Of a stretch of DNA of 64,000 nt, positions 41,181 through 52,352 are shown piece by piece. The notes below the pieces were generated by a model that had not been told where the DNA came from, ran no database searches, and was given only the letters and a program-made list of their open reading frames with translations. Source of the DNA: Methylotenera sp. (GTDB taxonomy: Bacteria > Pseudomonadota > Gammaproteobacteria > Burkholderiales > Methylophilaceae); contig JAURWJ010000006.1 of the NCBI GenBank assembly GCA_030655015.1, forward strand, positions 1 to 64,000, written 5' to 3'. Position 1 is the first letter of the stretch, and each line of letters starts with the position of its first letter. The position numbers and the translations under genes are program-made.

Positions 41181-42581
41181 ATGAAAATCGCCCCACTCCC
41201 CAATAATGAAGCAGAGCGTTTAGCCGCGCTTAAAAAATATGACATTCTGGACACTGAGCCTGATGTTGCGCTAGATGCCATGGTTCAATTAGCTTCTTAC
41301 ATCTGCCAAACCCCAATTGCAGCCATTAGCTTGATTGATGAAAACCGCCAGTGGTTCAAGGCGATTGCAGGATTGGGCGCGAAGGAAACCCCTAGAGACG
41401 TTGCCTTCTGTGCGCATGCGATTCTTCAAGATGAAACCATGATTGTGCGTGATGCTCTTGACGATGAACGATTTTTTGATAATCCGCTAGTCACCTCTAA
41501 TCCGGATATTCGCTTTTATGCCGGCGTGCCGCTCGCCGATGAAGAAGGCATGCACTTAGGTACCCTGTGTGTGATTGACCGTGTACCGCGCGACCTGAGT
41601 CAGGCGCAATTAGATGCCATCAAGGTATTGGCAAAAAACATTATGGCGCACCTAGAGTTGCGCGCCTCTCACAAACTGGCACGCAAGCACATCAATGACC
41701 TGCAAATATCGGCGATAATTTTTGATTCTGCCAGCGAGGCCATCGTCGTGACTGATGCCGACAACCTGATTGTGACGGTGAATCCGGCATTCACTAATAT
41801 GACAGGCTACACTTATCACGATGTTGTTGGTAAAAACCCTGGCCTTTTAAGCTCAGGTAGGCAGAGCAAAGAGTTTTACCAAGTGATGTGGCAAAGTTTA
41901 AACATCACAGGTCACTGGGATGGAGAGTTATGGAATACACGAAAAAATGGGCAGGAGTATGCAGAATGGCTATCGATCAATGTTATTTTTAATGCCGATG
42001 GTAGCAAGCGTTTACATGTGGCTATTTTTTCTGACATTACCGATAAGAAGAAGGCGGATGAGCTTATCTGGAAGCAAGCCAACTATGACCATTTAACGCA
42101 GATGCCAAACCGCAGTTTGTTTCGTGATCGCCTAGAGCAGGAAATTAAAATGTCGCACCGGTTAAGTCAGTCTGCGGCGCTGCTCTTTATTGATCTTGAT
42201 CATTTTAAAGCGGTGAATGACACCTTGGGGCATGATGCTGGTGACGTGCTACTAGTGCAAGCGGCAGACCGAATCAGCCAATGTGTGCGTGAAGCCGACA
42301 CGGTTGCACGTATGGGCGGTGATGAATTTACCGTAATTTTGTCGCAGCTCGGCGATACCAAACACGCGGGCAGGGTCGCACAAAATATTATTGAACAGTT
42401 ATCTCAACCCTTTATCATTAGCGGGGCTACGTTGAATATCTCCGCTAGTATTGGCATTGCCTTTTGCCCTCAAGATGGAAAAAGTGTGGAGCAGTTGTTA
42501 AAAAATGCGGACAAGTCGATGTATGCAGCAAAGGCTGCGGGGCGTGGGCGCTTTAATTATTTTACGGCAGATCCCGGTTAG
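41181..42581 (+). CDS. GAF-PAS-GGDEF diguanylate cyclase
   Basis: N-terminal GAF (DILDTEPDVALDAMVQLASYICQTPIAAISLID), PAS, RMGGDEFTVIL. Confidence 0.93.
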   Translation: MKIAPLPNNEAERLAALKKYDILDTEPDVALDAMVQLASYICQTPIAAISLIDENRQWFKAIAGLGAKETPRDVAFCAHAILQDETMIVRDALDDERFFDNPLVTSNPDIRFYAGVPLADEEGMHLGTLCVIDRVPRDLSQAQLDAIKVLAKNIMAHLELRASHKLARKHINDLQISAIIFDSASEAIVVTDADNLIVTVNPAFTNMTGYTYHDVVGKNPGLLSSGRQSKEFYQVMWQSLNITGHWDGELWNTRKNGQEYAEWLSINVIFNADGSKRLHVAIFSDITDKKKADELIWKQANYDHLTQMPNRSLFRDRLEQEIKMSHRLSQSAALLFIDLDHFKAVNDTLGHDAGDVLLVQAADRISQCVREADTVARMGGDEFTVILSQLGDTKHAGRVAQNIIEQLSQPFIISGATLNISASIGIAFCPQDGKSVEQLLKNADKSMYAAKAAGRGRFNYFTADPG

Positions 42582-42718
42582 CTGATTTTGCGTGCATAGC
42601 GTGTTACTGGCTATTTCGCGCAAGCAATAGCGCTGTTACAGAATGATAGATAACCGCTATTATTTTAGAGATTCGTTATCATTGAACATAAAAGTGTGAA
42701 CTACGTAAGTTAACACAA

Positions 42719-44005
42719 TCACTTCAGCACAAACTCTTTTGGCAACAATACCCAGATTTTACCTAGCTGCTTCATGGCTCCTGCCTTTGCGCCCGCGTCG
42801 GCCCCGGCGCCCCAAAAAAAGTCAGCCCGCACGCCGCCTTTAATGGCACCACCTGTATCTTGCGCCATCATTAGTCGTTTTAAAGGTTTATTGCTATTGG
42901 GTTCGGTAGTGGATAAAAATACCGGCGCGCCTAAGGGTACAAATTTAGGGTCAACCGCAACACTGCGCCCGCCTAAAATAGGCACACCAAGCGCACCTAG
43001 TGGACCTGGCAGGCCTACTGGCAGCTCCCTAAAGAATACATAACTTGGATTATTGTTGAGTAACTCACGTAATTTATCTAAATTATTACGGGCCCAGTTT
43101 TTAATGCCCTGCATGGAAGCCTGCGCCAGCGTCAACTCTCCACGCTCAATCAGCAAACGGCCGATTGAATTATAAGTATGACCATTTTGATTGGCATAAC
43201 CCACATGCACTTGCTCGCCATTTTCTAGCTGCACCAAGCCTGAACCTTGAATTTGCAAGAAAAAAACATCAATAATGTCATCAATATAAATAAATTCTTG
43301 CCCTTTAACTGGAGAATCTTCGGTTTCTATTTCTGCTCGATTGTAATAAGGCACTAATTTATTACCGACTAATCGTCCGCGCACGCGTTTGAACTTTAAC
43401 TCAGGAAATAACGTGTCTAGTTCAACCGTTATTAAATCACTAGGGCTTGCATATAGCGGGTAAGGGTATTGTGCAGACTGGGTGCGGCTGCCTTTTAACA
43501 GCGGCTGATAATAGCCTGTAATCAACCCATTATCTGAGCCATCAACATTGGTTGTTTTGTACACTGAAAAATACTGTTTAAGGTAAGCCTGTACTGCATT
43601 TTTACTGGGTTTGCTTGTTGTTTGATTATTTAACTGCACCGCAGCATTGCATGCTTTTTGCCACGTAGGTTTATTCACCAAGGTCGAGCAGCTTTGCATC
43701 CATGCCGGCCATACAAGACTCAAATTGTCTGTTTGCAAGCCGTCGATTTCTTCCCATTGCGCGGGCTTGAGCAGGCTGTAATCCGCAAGCTTGGCGAGCT
43801 CTTTGGTGGTGTCGGGTAGCTTTGGCTCGACCGGTTTTTCAGTATCGGCAATTTGAACCGGCGGCTTTTCAATGACGCAGTCACATTTGGCTAACGGTGG
43901 AGCAGGTGGTGGGATTGGTGTAGGGGATTTAATATTTTTATCTGCACATGCCACCATGGTCATGGTGATCAATATGAGTAAGGCATGCTGCGTAATTTTT
44001 TTCAT
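42719..44005 (-). CDS. mltA: Membrane-bound lytic murein transglycosylase A
   Basis: TGYYQPLLKGSRT, IQGSGLVQLENGEQVHVGYA, MAQDTGGAIKGGVRADFFWG. Confidence 0.95.
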   Translation of the reverse strand: MKKITQHALLILITMTMVACADKNIKSPTPIPPPAPPLAKCDCVIEKPPVQIADTEKPVEPKLPDTTKELAKLADYSLLKPAQWEEIDGLQTDNLSLVWPAWMQSCSTLVNKPTWQKACNAAVQLNNQTTSKPSKNAVQAYLKQYFSVYKTTNVDGSDNGLITGYYQPLLKGSRTQSAQYPYPLYASPSDLITVELDTLFPELKFKRVRGRLVGNKLVPYYNRAEIETEDSPVKGQEFIYIDDIIDVFFLQIQGSGLVQLENGEQVHVGYANQNGHTYNSIGRLLIERGELTLAQASMQGIKNWARNNLDKLRELLNNNPSYVFFRELPVGLPGPLGALGVPILGGRSVAVDPKFVPLGAPVFLSTTEPNSNKPLKRLMMAQDTGGAIKGGVRADFFWGAGADAGAKAGAMKQLGKIWVLLPKEFVLK

Positions 44006-44302
44006 AATTTTTAGTAAAACATTAGTCGCGAAGAGCCAAGGTAGCGCGTGATTTAAACGTTGCGTCTCATTAAAACATTTAGTTTAAAAAAATAATTGTC
44101 CACGAAATCCACTAACTACACGAACAAATTCAAACTCCCTATGCGGCTGAATATAAACCTGATTGATGGGCCGTATATTTAGTTTAAGTTGTCATTTTAT
44201 TTTGCGACTGGAGCTGTATGTATTTGCCAGTTTAATGGCTTATTGTGGCTTATCATTTTTTTCTGGTTCGTGTTTTTAGTGGATCAAAGCCATTTTTCAG
44301 GG

Positions 44303-44686
44303 TTAGTGCAATACTCTAGGCATCACCAGAGAAAATGCTGGAATTACTACATCAAACTGCATGCCATCTTCTGCCACCATTTGATAAGTCCCCTGCATTT
44401 CACCCATCGGCGTGTTGATGAGCGTGCCACTGGTATATTCAAACTGCGCAGACGGTTTTAATAACGGTTGCGCACCCACTACACCTAAACCTTTTACTTC
44501 TTGTTGCTCTCCATTAGCTTCGGTGATTATCCAGTGCCGGCTAATTAACTGGGCGGCAACACTTCCTGTATTGGTAATGGTCACATGGTAAGCAAACGCG
44601 TAGCGATTGTGCTCAATATCTGATTGTTCGGCAATAAAGGTGACTTCTACCTTTACTGTACATTCGTAGTGTTTAGCGCTAGTCAT
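44303..44686 (-). CDS. apaG: ApaG family protein
   Basis: YAFAYHVTITNTGSVAAQLISRHWIITEANGEQQEVKGLGVVGAQPLLKPSAQFEYTSGT. Confidence 0.95.
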   Translation of the reverse strand: MTSAKHYECTVKVEVTFIAEQSDIEHNRYAFAYHVTITNTGSVAAQLISRHWIITEANGEQQEVKGLGVVGAQPLLKPSAQFEYTSGTLINTPMGEMQGTYQMVAEDGMQFDVVIPAFSLVMPRVLH

Positions 44687-44707
44687 GAGTGAACACCAGT
44701 AACGACA

Positions 44708-45490
44708 CTACGCAATTAACCCGCTAGTCGGTGAGCTTGGGCTGGCAGAATAGAGTTTTTTAGGCATGCGTCCCGCTAAATAAGCATCACGTCCAGCCTC
44801 TACTGCTTTTTTCATCGCGCCCGCCATCAAAACAGGGTTACGCGCTGCGGCAATGGCAGTATTCATCAGCACGCCCTGACAACCCAGTTCCATGGCAATT
44901 GCCGCGTCTGATGCCGTGCCTACGCCAGCATCGACCAGCACTGGAATTTTGGCATTTTCAATGATAATTTGCAGATTCCACGGGTTTAAAATACCCATAC
45001 CAGAGCCAATTAAAGACGCTAACGGCATCACCGCGCAACAGCCAATGTCTTCCAATTGCTTAGCGATAATAGGGTCATCAGAGCAATATACCATGACATC
45101 AAAACCATCTTTTACCAAGGTTTTTGCGGCGGCAATGGTTTCAATCATATTAGGATAGAGCGTATTCGGGTCTCCCAGCACTTCTAATTTCACTAATTTG
45201 TGGCCATCTAACAGCTCGCGCGCCAGGCGCAGGGTGCGCACTGCATCATCGGCCGAATAGCAGCCTGCGGTATTCGGTAAATAGGTGAATTGCTCTGGCG
45301 GTAAAAAATCTAATAATGACGGCTCGCCCGCAGTTTGCCCGATATTGGTGCGGCGAATGGCTACCGTAACAATTTCAGCGCCACTGGCATCAATCGCGGC
45401 GCGCGTTTGGGCAAAGTCTGCGTACTTTCCCGTGCCTACCAATAAACGTGAGCGATAGGTTTTATCTGCAATTTTTAATAAGTCTGACAA
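44708..45490 (-). CDS. thiG: Thiazole synthase
   Basis: [72 protein letters not shown]. Confidence 0.97.
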   Translation of the reverse strand: MSDLLKIADKTYRSRLLVGTGKYADFAQTRAAIDASGAEIVTVAIRRTNIGQTAGEPSLLDFLPPEQFTYLPNTAGCYSADDAVRTLRLARELLDGHKLVKLEVLGDPNTLYPNMIETIAAAKTLVKDGFDVMVYCSDDPIIAKQLEDIGCCAVMPLASLIGSGMGILNPWNLQIIIENAKIPVLVDAGVGTASDAAIAMELGCQGVLMNTAIAAARNPVLMAGAMKKAVEAGRDAYLAGRMPKKLYSASPSSPTSGLIA

Positions 45491-45547
45491 CTGTTATATC
45501 CTTTATTTACTTTATGCTAACTTTAGACGCTTATTTTAAGTGAAGGT

Positions 45548-45751
45548 TTAGCCGCCACCGACCGCACCAACAATCTCCAGTTGATCACCATCGGCCAGCA
45601 GTATAGCTTCAAACTGGCTGCGCGGAACAATCTCACCATTAAGCTCAATGGCTAAACGCTTGCCGCCTAGATCCAGATTTAGAACAAGATTAGCCACATT
45701 AAAGCTAGCGGCTTCGAAGCTACGTGGTTTTCCATTGATAGTAAGTTGCAT
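45548..45751 (-). CDS. thiS: Sulfur carrier protein ThiS
   Basis: MQLTINGKPRSF... ending VGAVGGG; next to thiG. Confidence 0.95.
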   Translation of the reverse strand: MQLTINGKPRSFEAASFNVANLVLNLDLGGKRLAIELNGEIVPRSQFEAILLADGDQLEIVGAVGGG

Positions 45752-45977
45752 GTTGATTGGTAGTCATTAAGTCAGCGGAACTAACCTAGATAGCGCAATA
45801 ATCCGCGTGATTCAAATAGATTAGAAAACAACATTTTACGAAAATAATAGGGTGCTTAGCAAACCTTATATCGATTATTTGCACATCACCAAGGACTACT
45901 TATCCTCCAAAAATCATGAATGCCGTTGTACAATATCTTAAGTTTCGTATTTTGAAAATCAATTCAGAAAGCTCATC

Positions 45978-46718
45978 ATGAACATTCAAAGCCACATTTC
46001 AGACCTTAACACACCCACAGGCGTCATGCGCACTTATATCCACCGTCCGGTTGGCAATGGTAAATATCCAACTATTTTGTTTTATTCTGAAATTTTTCAA
46101 CAAACAGGGCCAATTGAGCGTGCTGCCAAACTAATTGCCAGCCATGGTTATGTTGTATTGGTGCCTGAAGTGTTTCACGAACTTAATCCGATTGGTACCA
46201 TATTAGGTTATGACGATGCGGGGCGTGACAAAGGCAATGCAGACAAGGCAGCGAAAGACGTGCAAGGCTATGACACTGACAACGCGGCACTCATCGCTTA
46301 TGCAAAACAACAAGCTTGGTATAACGGCAACATAGGCGCGATGGGTTTTTGTATAGGCGGTCATCTGGCGTTTCGTGCTGCACTGCAAGCCGATGTTAAA
46401 GGCACGGCTTGTTTTTATGCAACCGACCTGCATTCACAAGCTATCCCTAATAAACCTGGCCAGCACAGTATGGATAAGCTTCAGGATATTACAGGTGAGC
46501 TACTGATGATTTGGGGTAAGCAAGACCCACATATTCCAGCAACAGGGCGTGCTGAGGTTTATAAAAAACTAGGCGATGCAAACCTGACGTTTACTTGGCA
46601 TGAGTTTAATGCGCAGCATGCTTTTATGCGTGACGAAGGTGAGCGATATGATGCGCAAACCGCGATGATTGGTTATCAGCTTGCGCTGAACTTGTTTAGC
46701 CGCACCCTACATCAGTAA
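45978..46718 (+). CDS. Dienelactone hydrolase family protein
   Basis: IGAMGFCIGGHLAFRAAL nucleophile motif; HAFMRDEGERYD. Confidence 0.9.
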   Translation: MNIQSHISDLNTPTGVMRTYIHRPVGNGKYPTILFYSEIFQQTGPIERAAKLIASHGYVVLVPEVFHELNPIGTILGYDDAGRDKGNADKAAKDVQGYDTDNAALIAYAKQQAWYNGNIGAMGFCIGGHLAFRAALQADVKGTACFYATDLHSQAIPNKPGQHSMDKLQDITGELLMIWGKQDPHIPATGRAEVYKKLGDANLTFTWHEFNAQHAFMRDEGERYDAQTAMIGYQLALNLFSRTLHQ

Positions 46719-46800
46719 CACCAAGGCATCAGTAACACTCGGCTATCAACAGCGCTAAGCTTTACAATTGACACTCAAGCGGTTTTGATCCGCATAAAAT

Positions 46801-46833
46801 ACAAAAGCCCGCTATCGCGGGCTTTTGTATTTT
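46801..46833. terminator. Bidirectional intrinsic terminator between convergent genes
   Basis: acaaaagcccgc-tatc-gcgggcttttgtattttt. Confidence 0.88.
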
Positions 46834-46861
46834 TAACAGATTAACTTAACTTTAGCTTGGC

Positions 46862-48373
46862 TTACACTTCTAGCTGAGGACGGCCAGCTTCTGGCCAGTC
46901 CAAGTGGTAGAACTGGCCACGTGGCTGATCTTTACGCTCATAGGTGTGTGCGCCAAAGTAGTCACGTTGACCTTGTAGTAAGTTTGCAGGTAAATCTGCG
47001 CTACGGTAGCCATCGTAATAAGCCATTGCGGCAGCAAAGCCCTGTGCTGGAATACCATTAGTGACTGCCAAGGCAATCACTTTACGCCAGCCTGCTTGAC
47101 CGTCGTTCATTGCTTGCGTGAAGTATGGATCTAACATCAAGTTTTTCAAACGTGAGTTTAACGCATAAGCATCTGTGATTTTTTGTAAGAAACGTGCACG
47201 GATGATACAACCACCGCGCCAGATTTGTGCAATCTCACCGAAGTTCAATTTCCAGTTGTAAGCTACTTGCGCTTTATCAATCAGTTGGAAGCCTTGTGCG
47301 TAAGCGCATATTTTTGAGCAATACAATGCATTTTTAATCGCTTCAATAATGGCAGCTTTGTCGGTTTCAACTTTAATGGTCGGGCCTTTTAAGATTTTGC
47401 TGGCTTCAACACGCTCTTCTTTTAAGCTTGATAATGCACGTGCATAAACCGCAGCGGCAATCGCATTGGCTGGTGCGCCAAGTTCAAGCGCGTTAGCTGC
47501 AGTCCACTGACCTGTACCTTTTTGACCGGCGGTATCTAAAATTTGATCTACCAGAAAGCCTTTAGTCATTGGATCTTTTTGTTGCAGAATATCGGCAGTA
47601 ATTTCAATCAGGAAGCTTGATAGTTCGCCTTTATTCCATTCTTCAAACACTTTGCCAATTTCGTCCGCTGGCATGCCAAGCAAGTTTTTCATTAACCAGT
47701 AAGCTTCGCAAATCAATTGCATGTCAATGTATTCAATACCGTTATGCACCATTTTCACGTAGTGGCCAGCACCATCTGGGCCAATATATTCAGCACAAGA
47801 AAAGCCACCGACAACTGGCTTGCCTGGTTTGCCGCCTTCTAACGGCTCACCAGTCACAGCGTCAACTTTGGCTGCGATGTCGCGCCAGATTGGCTCTAGG
47901 CTTGCCCATGCTTTACGGGTGCCAGATGGCATGAGAGATGGGCCAAAACGTGCACCTGTTTCACCGCCTGAAACACCTGAACCGATAAATTCAATACCTT
48001 TAGCTGCAAGTTCTTTTTCGCGACGAATAGTATCTGTCCACAATGAGTTGCCGCCATCAATAATGATGTCACCTTGCTCAAGGAAGGGTAACAAAGCGTT
48101 AATGGTAACGTCAGTTGCACTGCCGGCTTTAACTAGCAATACAATTTTGCGTGGGCGTTTAATACTTAATACAAAAGAAGCTAAATCTGTATGCCCGACT
48201 ACATTGGCATGTGAAGGCTCATTCTTTTTGCATTCTTCAATAAAATTAGTTGTTTTTTTAGGGTCGCGGTTATAAACCGCAATCGTGTAACCATGATCGG
48301 CAATATTCAAGGCTAAATTCTGGCCCATGACAGCTAGGCCAACTAGGCCAATATCAGCATTTCTTGTAGTCAT
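46862..48373 (-). CDS. gnd: 6-phosphogluconate dehydrogenase (decarboxylating)
   Basis: [85 protein letters not shown]. Confidence 0.97.
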   Translation of the reverse strand: MTTRNADIGLVGLAVMGQNLALNIADHGYTIAVYNRDPKKTTNFIEECKKNEPSHANVVGHTDLASFVLSIKRPRKIVLLVKAGSATDVTINALLPFLEQGDIIIDGGNSLWTDTIRREKELAAKGIEFIGSGVSGGETGARFGPSLMPSGTRKAWASLEPIWRDIAAKVDAVTGEPLEGGKPGKPVVGGFSCAEYIGPDGAGHYVKMVHNGIEYIDMQLICEAYWLMKNLLGMPADEIGKVFEEWNKGELSSFLIEITADILQQKDPMTKGFLVDQILDTAGQKGTGQWTAANALELGAPANAIAAAVYARALSSLKEERVEASKILKGPTIKVETDKAAIIEAIKNALYCSKICAYAQGFQLIDKAQVAYNWKLNFGEIAQIWRGGCIIRARFLQKITDAYALNSRLKNLMLDPYFTQAMNDGQAGWRKVIALAVTNGIPAQGFAAAMAYYDGYRSADLPANLLQGQRDYFGAHTYERKDQPRGQFYHLDWPEAGRPQLEV

Positions 48374-48561
48374 TTATCTTCTCTTTTGGAGTTGTTTAAT
48401 GGAAAGGGTGTTTTTGTGGGTAAGATTATAAAACTATTTGACAGTCTTAATTGCAGAATTTTAAGGTAGGTGCCTTATTTATTTGGTAATTTTTTCAGGC
48501 AACAAAAAAGCTTGACCCAAATCAAGGGTCTTGGTGTTGGTATTATTGCAACGCAAACCAT

Positions 48562-48780
48562 TTAGTAGTCGCTACTTCTGCCCGTTGAATATCCTTGAGG
48601 AATATCATTTTGCCACTCACCGCAATCCGCACAGCGATGATCGTGCATGGTGGGGCTGAGCTCTAAATGTGCGCTACCGCAAAATTTACACTGCGCGCCC
48701 TGTAGCTCTGGCGTTTTGTGGTGATTTTCGTGGTGCTCTTTAGCCACTTTTGTGCTACCTAATCCGTATTTATTGTCCAT
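48562..48780 (-). CDS. Small zinc-ribbon-like hypothetical protein
   Basis: Two CxxC motifs CKFCGSAHLELSPTMHDHRCADCGEW. Confidence 0.6.
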   Translation of the reverse strand: MDNKYGLGSTKVAKEHHENHHKTPELQGAQCKFCGSAHLELSPTMHDHRCADCGEWQNDIPQGYSTGRSSDY

Positions 48781-48988
48781 GGCTGACTCCATTGTGAACA
48801 TAAGGTTGGGTTGTTTAAGTTACGCTTTTTTTGTGATATCAGCAATGTTTTTAGTGGCTAATTTAAGGTTACAAGATTGTATATGCTTAGGGGTGGTGAA
48901 TCAGGTTTTTTCGTATATTTTGCTTATCCCGCCATGTGGTTAAGGCCGAGGCTGTTATTAACGACATGCGTTATGCGTTGCAGTTTCT

Positions 48989-51814
48989 TTATAATAAACC
49001 TTGCGTCCAGCTTGCGTCCGGCTGGTAGGTTTCCACCCAAGCCTGCACCTCATGGGCTGGCATTGGACGCGCAATGCCGTAGCCTTGCACTACAGAGCAA
49101 CCCATGCGTAGCAGCCATACACCTTGCTCAGAAGTTTCCACGCCTTCGGCTACGACCTTACGTTTAAAGTCACGGCTCAAACTAATGACACCGGCCACTA
49201 CCGCTAGGTCATCGGCGTCTAGTAGCATATCGCGTACAAATGACTGGTCAATTTTAATGACTGCAACTGGCAGTCGGCGTAGATAAGTCAATGAAGAATA
49301 CCCCACACCAAAATCATCTAAAGCAAAACTCACGCCTAGAAGTTTACATTGATTGATGGTGTGCGCTACGCCTGCCACATCTTCAATCGCTGCGGTTTCT
49401 GTGATTTCGAGCTCGAGTTTTTTGGGTGTTACTTCAGGAAACTCTGCCAATAACAAAGCAAGCCGCTCTGCAAAATTAGCCTGTACCATGTGCTGGGCAG
49501 CGATATTGACGCTCACTTGGAAATCAAGGCCTGCGTTCTGCCAAATCACCATTTGACGTAAAGCGTCCCTAATCACCCACTCCCCCAACGGGATTGAAAA
49601 ATCCGTATTTTCAACAATCGGTAAAAATGTAATGGGTGGGCGCAGGCCTTGTTCCGGGTGTTGCCAGCGAATGAGGGCTTCCATGCCAACAACCTTGCCT
49701 TCACGCAAATCAACTTTGGGTTGATAAAATAAACGAAACTCGCCATTAGGTAGCGCGGCTTCTATTCTTTCGCGGTCTTGGCGTAAGCCACGGAACTCTC
49801 TATCATGATCAGCATCGAAAAGCTGAATGCGACTGCCTCCGCTCACTTTAGCTTGATACATGGCGTGGTCGGCGTGGCGTAGTAAGGTGTCGGGTGCATT
49901 ATTATCAGCAGGAAAAACTGTATAGCCAATACTTGAAGAAATGCTGACTTTCTCTCCCGCGATGTCATAGGGCATTTTTATTGTACTGAGTAGGCGATCT
50001 AGTATTTGTTCACATTCACCGATGTCATTTAAGCCACACAGCAACACGGCAAACTCGTCGCCACCAAGTCGCGCCACAGTATCGCCATCACGCAAACACA
50101 CGCTCATGCGCACGGCTAATTGCACCAGTAAATAATCACCCGCTTCGTGACCTAACGTATCATTGACAGGTTTAAACCCATCAAGGTCAAGGCAGCAAAC
50201 CGCAAGCACCTCACCAGAGCGCTCGGAGCGCGCCAGTGCCTGTTGCAGACGGTCGGCCAGCAGAGCCCGGTTAGGTAACTGCGTGAGCGGATCATGATAG
50301 GCCATGCGTTCTAAATTCTGCTGCTGCTCTTTAGATTCGGTGATGTCTGAAAACAAACCGACATAATTCGTGATATTTTGTGATTCATCACGCACGGTAA
50401 AAATATCAAGCCAAGCAGCATACACTTGACCATCCACTCGGCGGTTCCATGTTTCCCCGCGCCACTCACCGTCGGAGGCGGAGACCTGCCATAACTGCTC
50501 AAGCAAGCTTGGGTCATAAGTACAAAACCCCAAGTCCTGTGGCGTATGCCCCATGGCATCAGCATGCAAATAACGTGTAATCTCGCTAAAAGCCGGATTA
50601 ACCTCAATAATACGTGCCTCTGCATCCGTAATAAAAATACCATCGTGCGCATGATCAAACACACTGGCAGACAAGCTCATGCGATCCGCATTATTACGCA
50701 GGGCTTGCATGGTCTGGCGCAATTTAGTGCGCATTTCCAGTACGTTGGCCATTAAGGTGTTTGGTTTTGCGGCTAATTCATCCTGATTTAAATCTCCAGC
50801 AGCAATCCGCTGCACAACCTCAATTGCCAACTCAGGGTCGCCGCCAATCGGGTCTAGAATCAAGTGGCGCAATTGCCATAAAATAATGGCAATCAGCAAA
50901 GCGCCAAGCAATGTGCCGGCAATAATAATAAACCAGGAATTAGCCAAGCCAACGGCACGCGCCTCATTTAATGGATAGGTGACTACAACCTTAAACCCCC
51001 ATTTTGGGATATCTTCGGTAACAAATATCCAGTTATCTGGTCGCGCTTGAAGTAGGTTGGCGGCTTTATTTTGGTTGGTATGCGAGGAAAGAAAGCGTAT
51101 TTTATTAGACTCGTCCAGTACTGCCGTGAATCCGGTTTTGAGTTGACGCATATTTTCTACAGTGTCGCGTAGCACTTTCATGTCAACTTTATAGCCAACA
51201 TAAAAGGCGCCGATGACTTGTTTTTTTGCATCAAACAGTGGGTCGTAGCGGGTAATGTAAGGCTCGCCTAATATATTTACAATCCCACTAAACGTTTGAC
51301 CGTTGCGCAACGCAACAATCACTTTACCATCAGGGTTGAGTAAGGTGCCTACGGCGCGCAACCCATTTTCTTGCTTAACGTTGGTGGCAATGCGTACAAA
51401 ATTATCACCTGATTTTACAAAAAAAGTTGCCGTACCTCCAAGCAGGTCGCTTACACCATCCACTAAAGAGATGCTGTTCGCGAGTGAGACCTCCCCCATC
51501 TTGAGATTGGGGACCAACCCTCCATCGACACTGACCGATCCGTCAATAGCCGGCTTCCCTAAAGCGTCGCTACGTTGTTTTAGCAAATTTGAAGCGGCAT
51601 TGGCTTGCTCGCTCACCAGTTCATCCGTTACATTAAGTAAACGTAACAACGTCAGCGCCTGCTGGCGAGCATTGGTTTGGATGATATCTAAGTGCTGAGC
51701 AGTTTGTTGCCCAGTTAATATAAAAGGGGCCGCCGCTAACAAAACTAGCACGGGCAACAGAAAACGCCAGATTGTAGAAATCTTTTTTTGCATGTTAGAA
51801 ATAGGGTGTAACAA
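48989..51814 (-). CDS. Periplasmic Cache-type sensor with HAMP-like, PAS, GGDEF and EAL domains
   Basis: VGYKVDMKVLRDTVENMRQLKTGFTAVLDE (sCache-like), RLGGDEFAVLL, GMEALIRWQHPEQGL, DDFGVGYSSL. Confidence 0.93.
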   Translation of the reverse strand: MLHPISNMQKKISTIWRFLLPVLVLLAAAPFILTGQQTAQHLDIIQTNARQQALTLLRLLNVTDELVSEQANAASNLLKQRSDALGKPAIDGSVSVDGGLVPNLKMGEVSLANSISLVDGVSDLLGGTATFFVKSGDNFVRIATNVKQENGLRAVGTLLNPDGKVIVALRNGQTFSGIVNILGEPYITRYDPLFDAKKQVIGAFYVGYKVDMKVLRDTVENMRQLKTGFTAVLDESNKIRFLSSHTNQNKAANLLQARPDNWIFVTEDIPKWGFKVVVTYPLNEARAVGLANSWFIIIAGTLLGALLIAIILWQLRHLILDPIGGDPELAIEVVQRIAAGDLNQDELAAKPNTLMANVLEMRTKLRQTMQALRNNADRMSLSASVFDHAHDGIFITDAEARIIEVNPAFSEITRYLHADAMGHTPQDLGFCTYDPSLLEQLWQVSASDGEWRGETWNRRVDGQVYAAWLDIFTVRDESQNITNYVGLFSDITESKEQQQNLERMAYHDPLTQLPNRALLADRLQQALARSERSGEVLAVCCLDLDGFKPVNDTLGHEAGDYLLVQLAVRMSVCLRDGDTVARLGGDEFAVLLCGLNDIGECEQILDRLLSTIKMPYDIAGEKVSISSSIGYTVFPADNNAPDTLLRHADHAMYQAKVSGGSRIQLFDADHDREFRGLRQDRERIEAALPNGEFRLFYQPKVDLREGKVVGMEALIRWQHPEQGLRPPITFLPIVENTDFSIPLGEWVIRDALRQMVIWQNAGLDFQVSVNIAAQHMVQANFAERLALLLAEFPEVTPKKLELEITETAAIEDVAGVAHTINQCKLLGVSFALDDFGVGYSSLTYLRRLPVAVIKIDQSFVRDMLLDADDLAVVAGVISLSRDFKRKVVAEGVETSEQGVWLLRMGCSVVQGYGIARPMPAHEVQAWVETYQPDASWTQGLL

Positions 51815-51920
51815 GACTAAGTTGGAAGTTATCCTACCATAAATTAGCCATAATTAAGGCCGTGATTAGGTTAGCTTAAACTGACTATTTATCTTGTTGA
51901 GGTAACTTTGTTCGAGAGTT

Positions 51921-52286
51921 TTATTTTTTTAATTGTGGTTTACACGCAGTATATGCGATTTTTTCGCCATCATTCAAGGTTGTTGCATCGCCGTTAATCT
52001 CTAAAGCAATAATGCCGCTGGTAAATCGGTTACTGCCATCGCCGGCTTTAGTTAAATTCACTTCATGCGTTGGGTAAATCAGCCAGGCATCATTACCATT
52101 ATTTAACATGCGTACATAAAAATGCTTATTACCTTCACAAATATATTCCGTGGCATTGGCTGGCGTGCGTGATTGCTCTTTGCTGTCTGACCCAAACGGG
52201 TTGGATAGGCTAATTGAGCTACATGCGGGCAATACGGCAAATAAAGCCAGTGCCAGCCATAATGTTTTTAATCGGGTGGTCATCAT
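51921..52286 (-). CDS. Small lipoprotein, possibly MliC-like lysozyme inhibitor
   Basis: Lipobox LPACSS; YICEGNKHFYVRML...GEKIAYTACKP, spacing resembles MliC. Confidence 0.5.
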   Translation of the reverse strand: MMTTRLKTLWLALALFAVLPACSSISLSNPFGSDSKEQSRTPANATEYICEGNKHFYVRMLNNGNDAWLIYPTHEVNLTKAGDGSNRFTSGIIALEINGDATTLNDGEKIAYTACKPQLKK

Positions 52287-52352
52287 TACAGGCCTTTAAA
52301 GTTGAAAAATAAGGGTTACATTTTGCCATGTTTAAGCCAGGTGCGCTTAAAA

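Noticed and set aside
47820-48275. 151-aa ORF antisense to gnd
   Set aside because: Shadow ORF of a strongly conserved gene; composition mirrors the sense codons.
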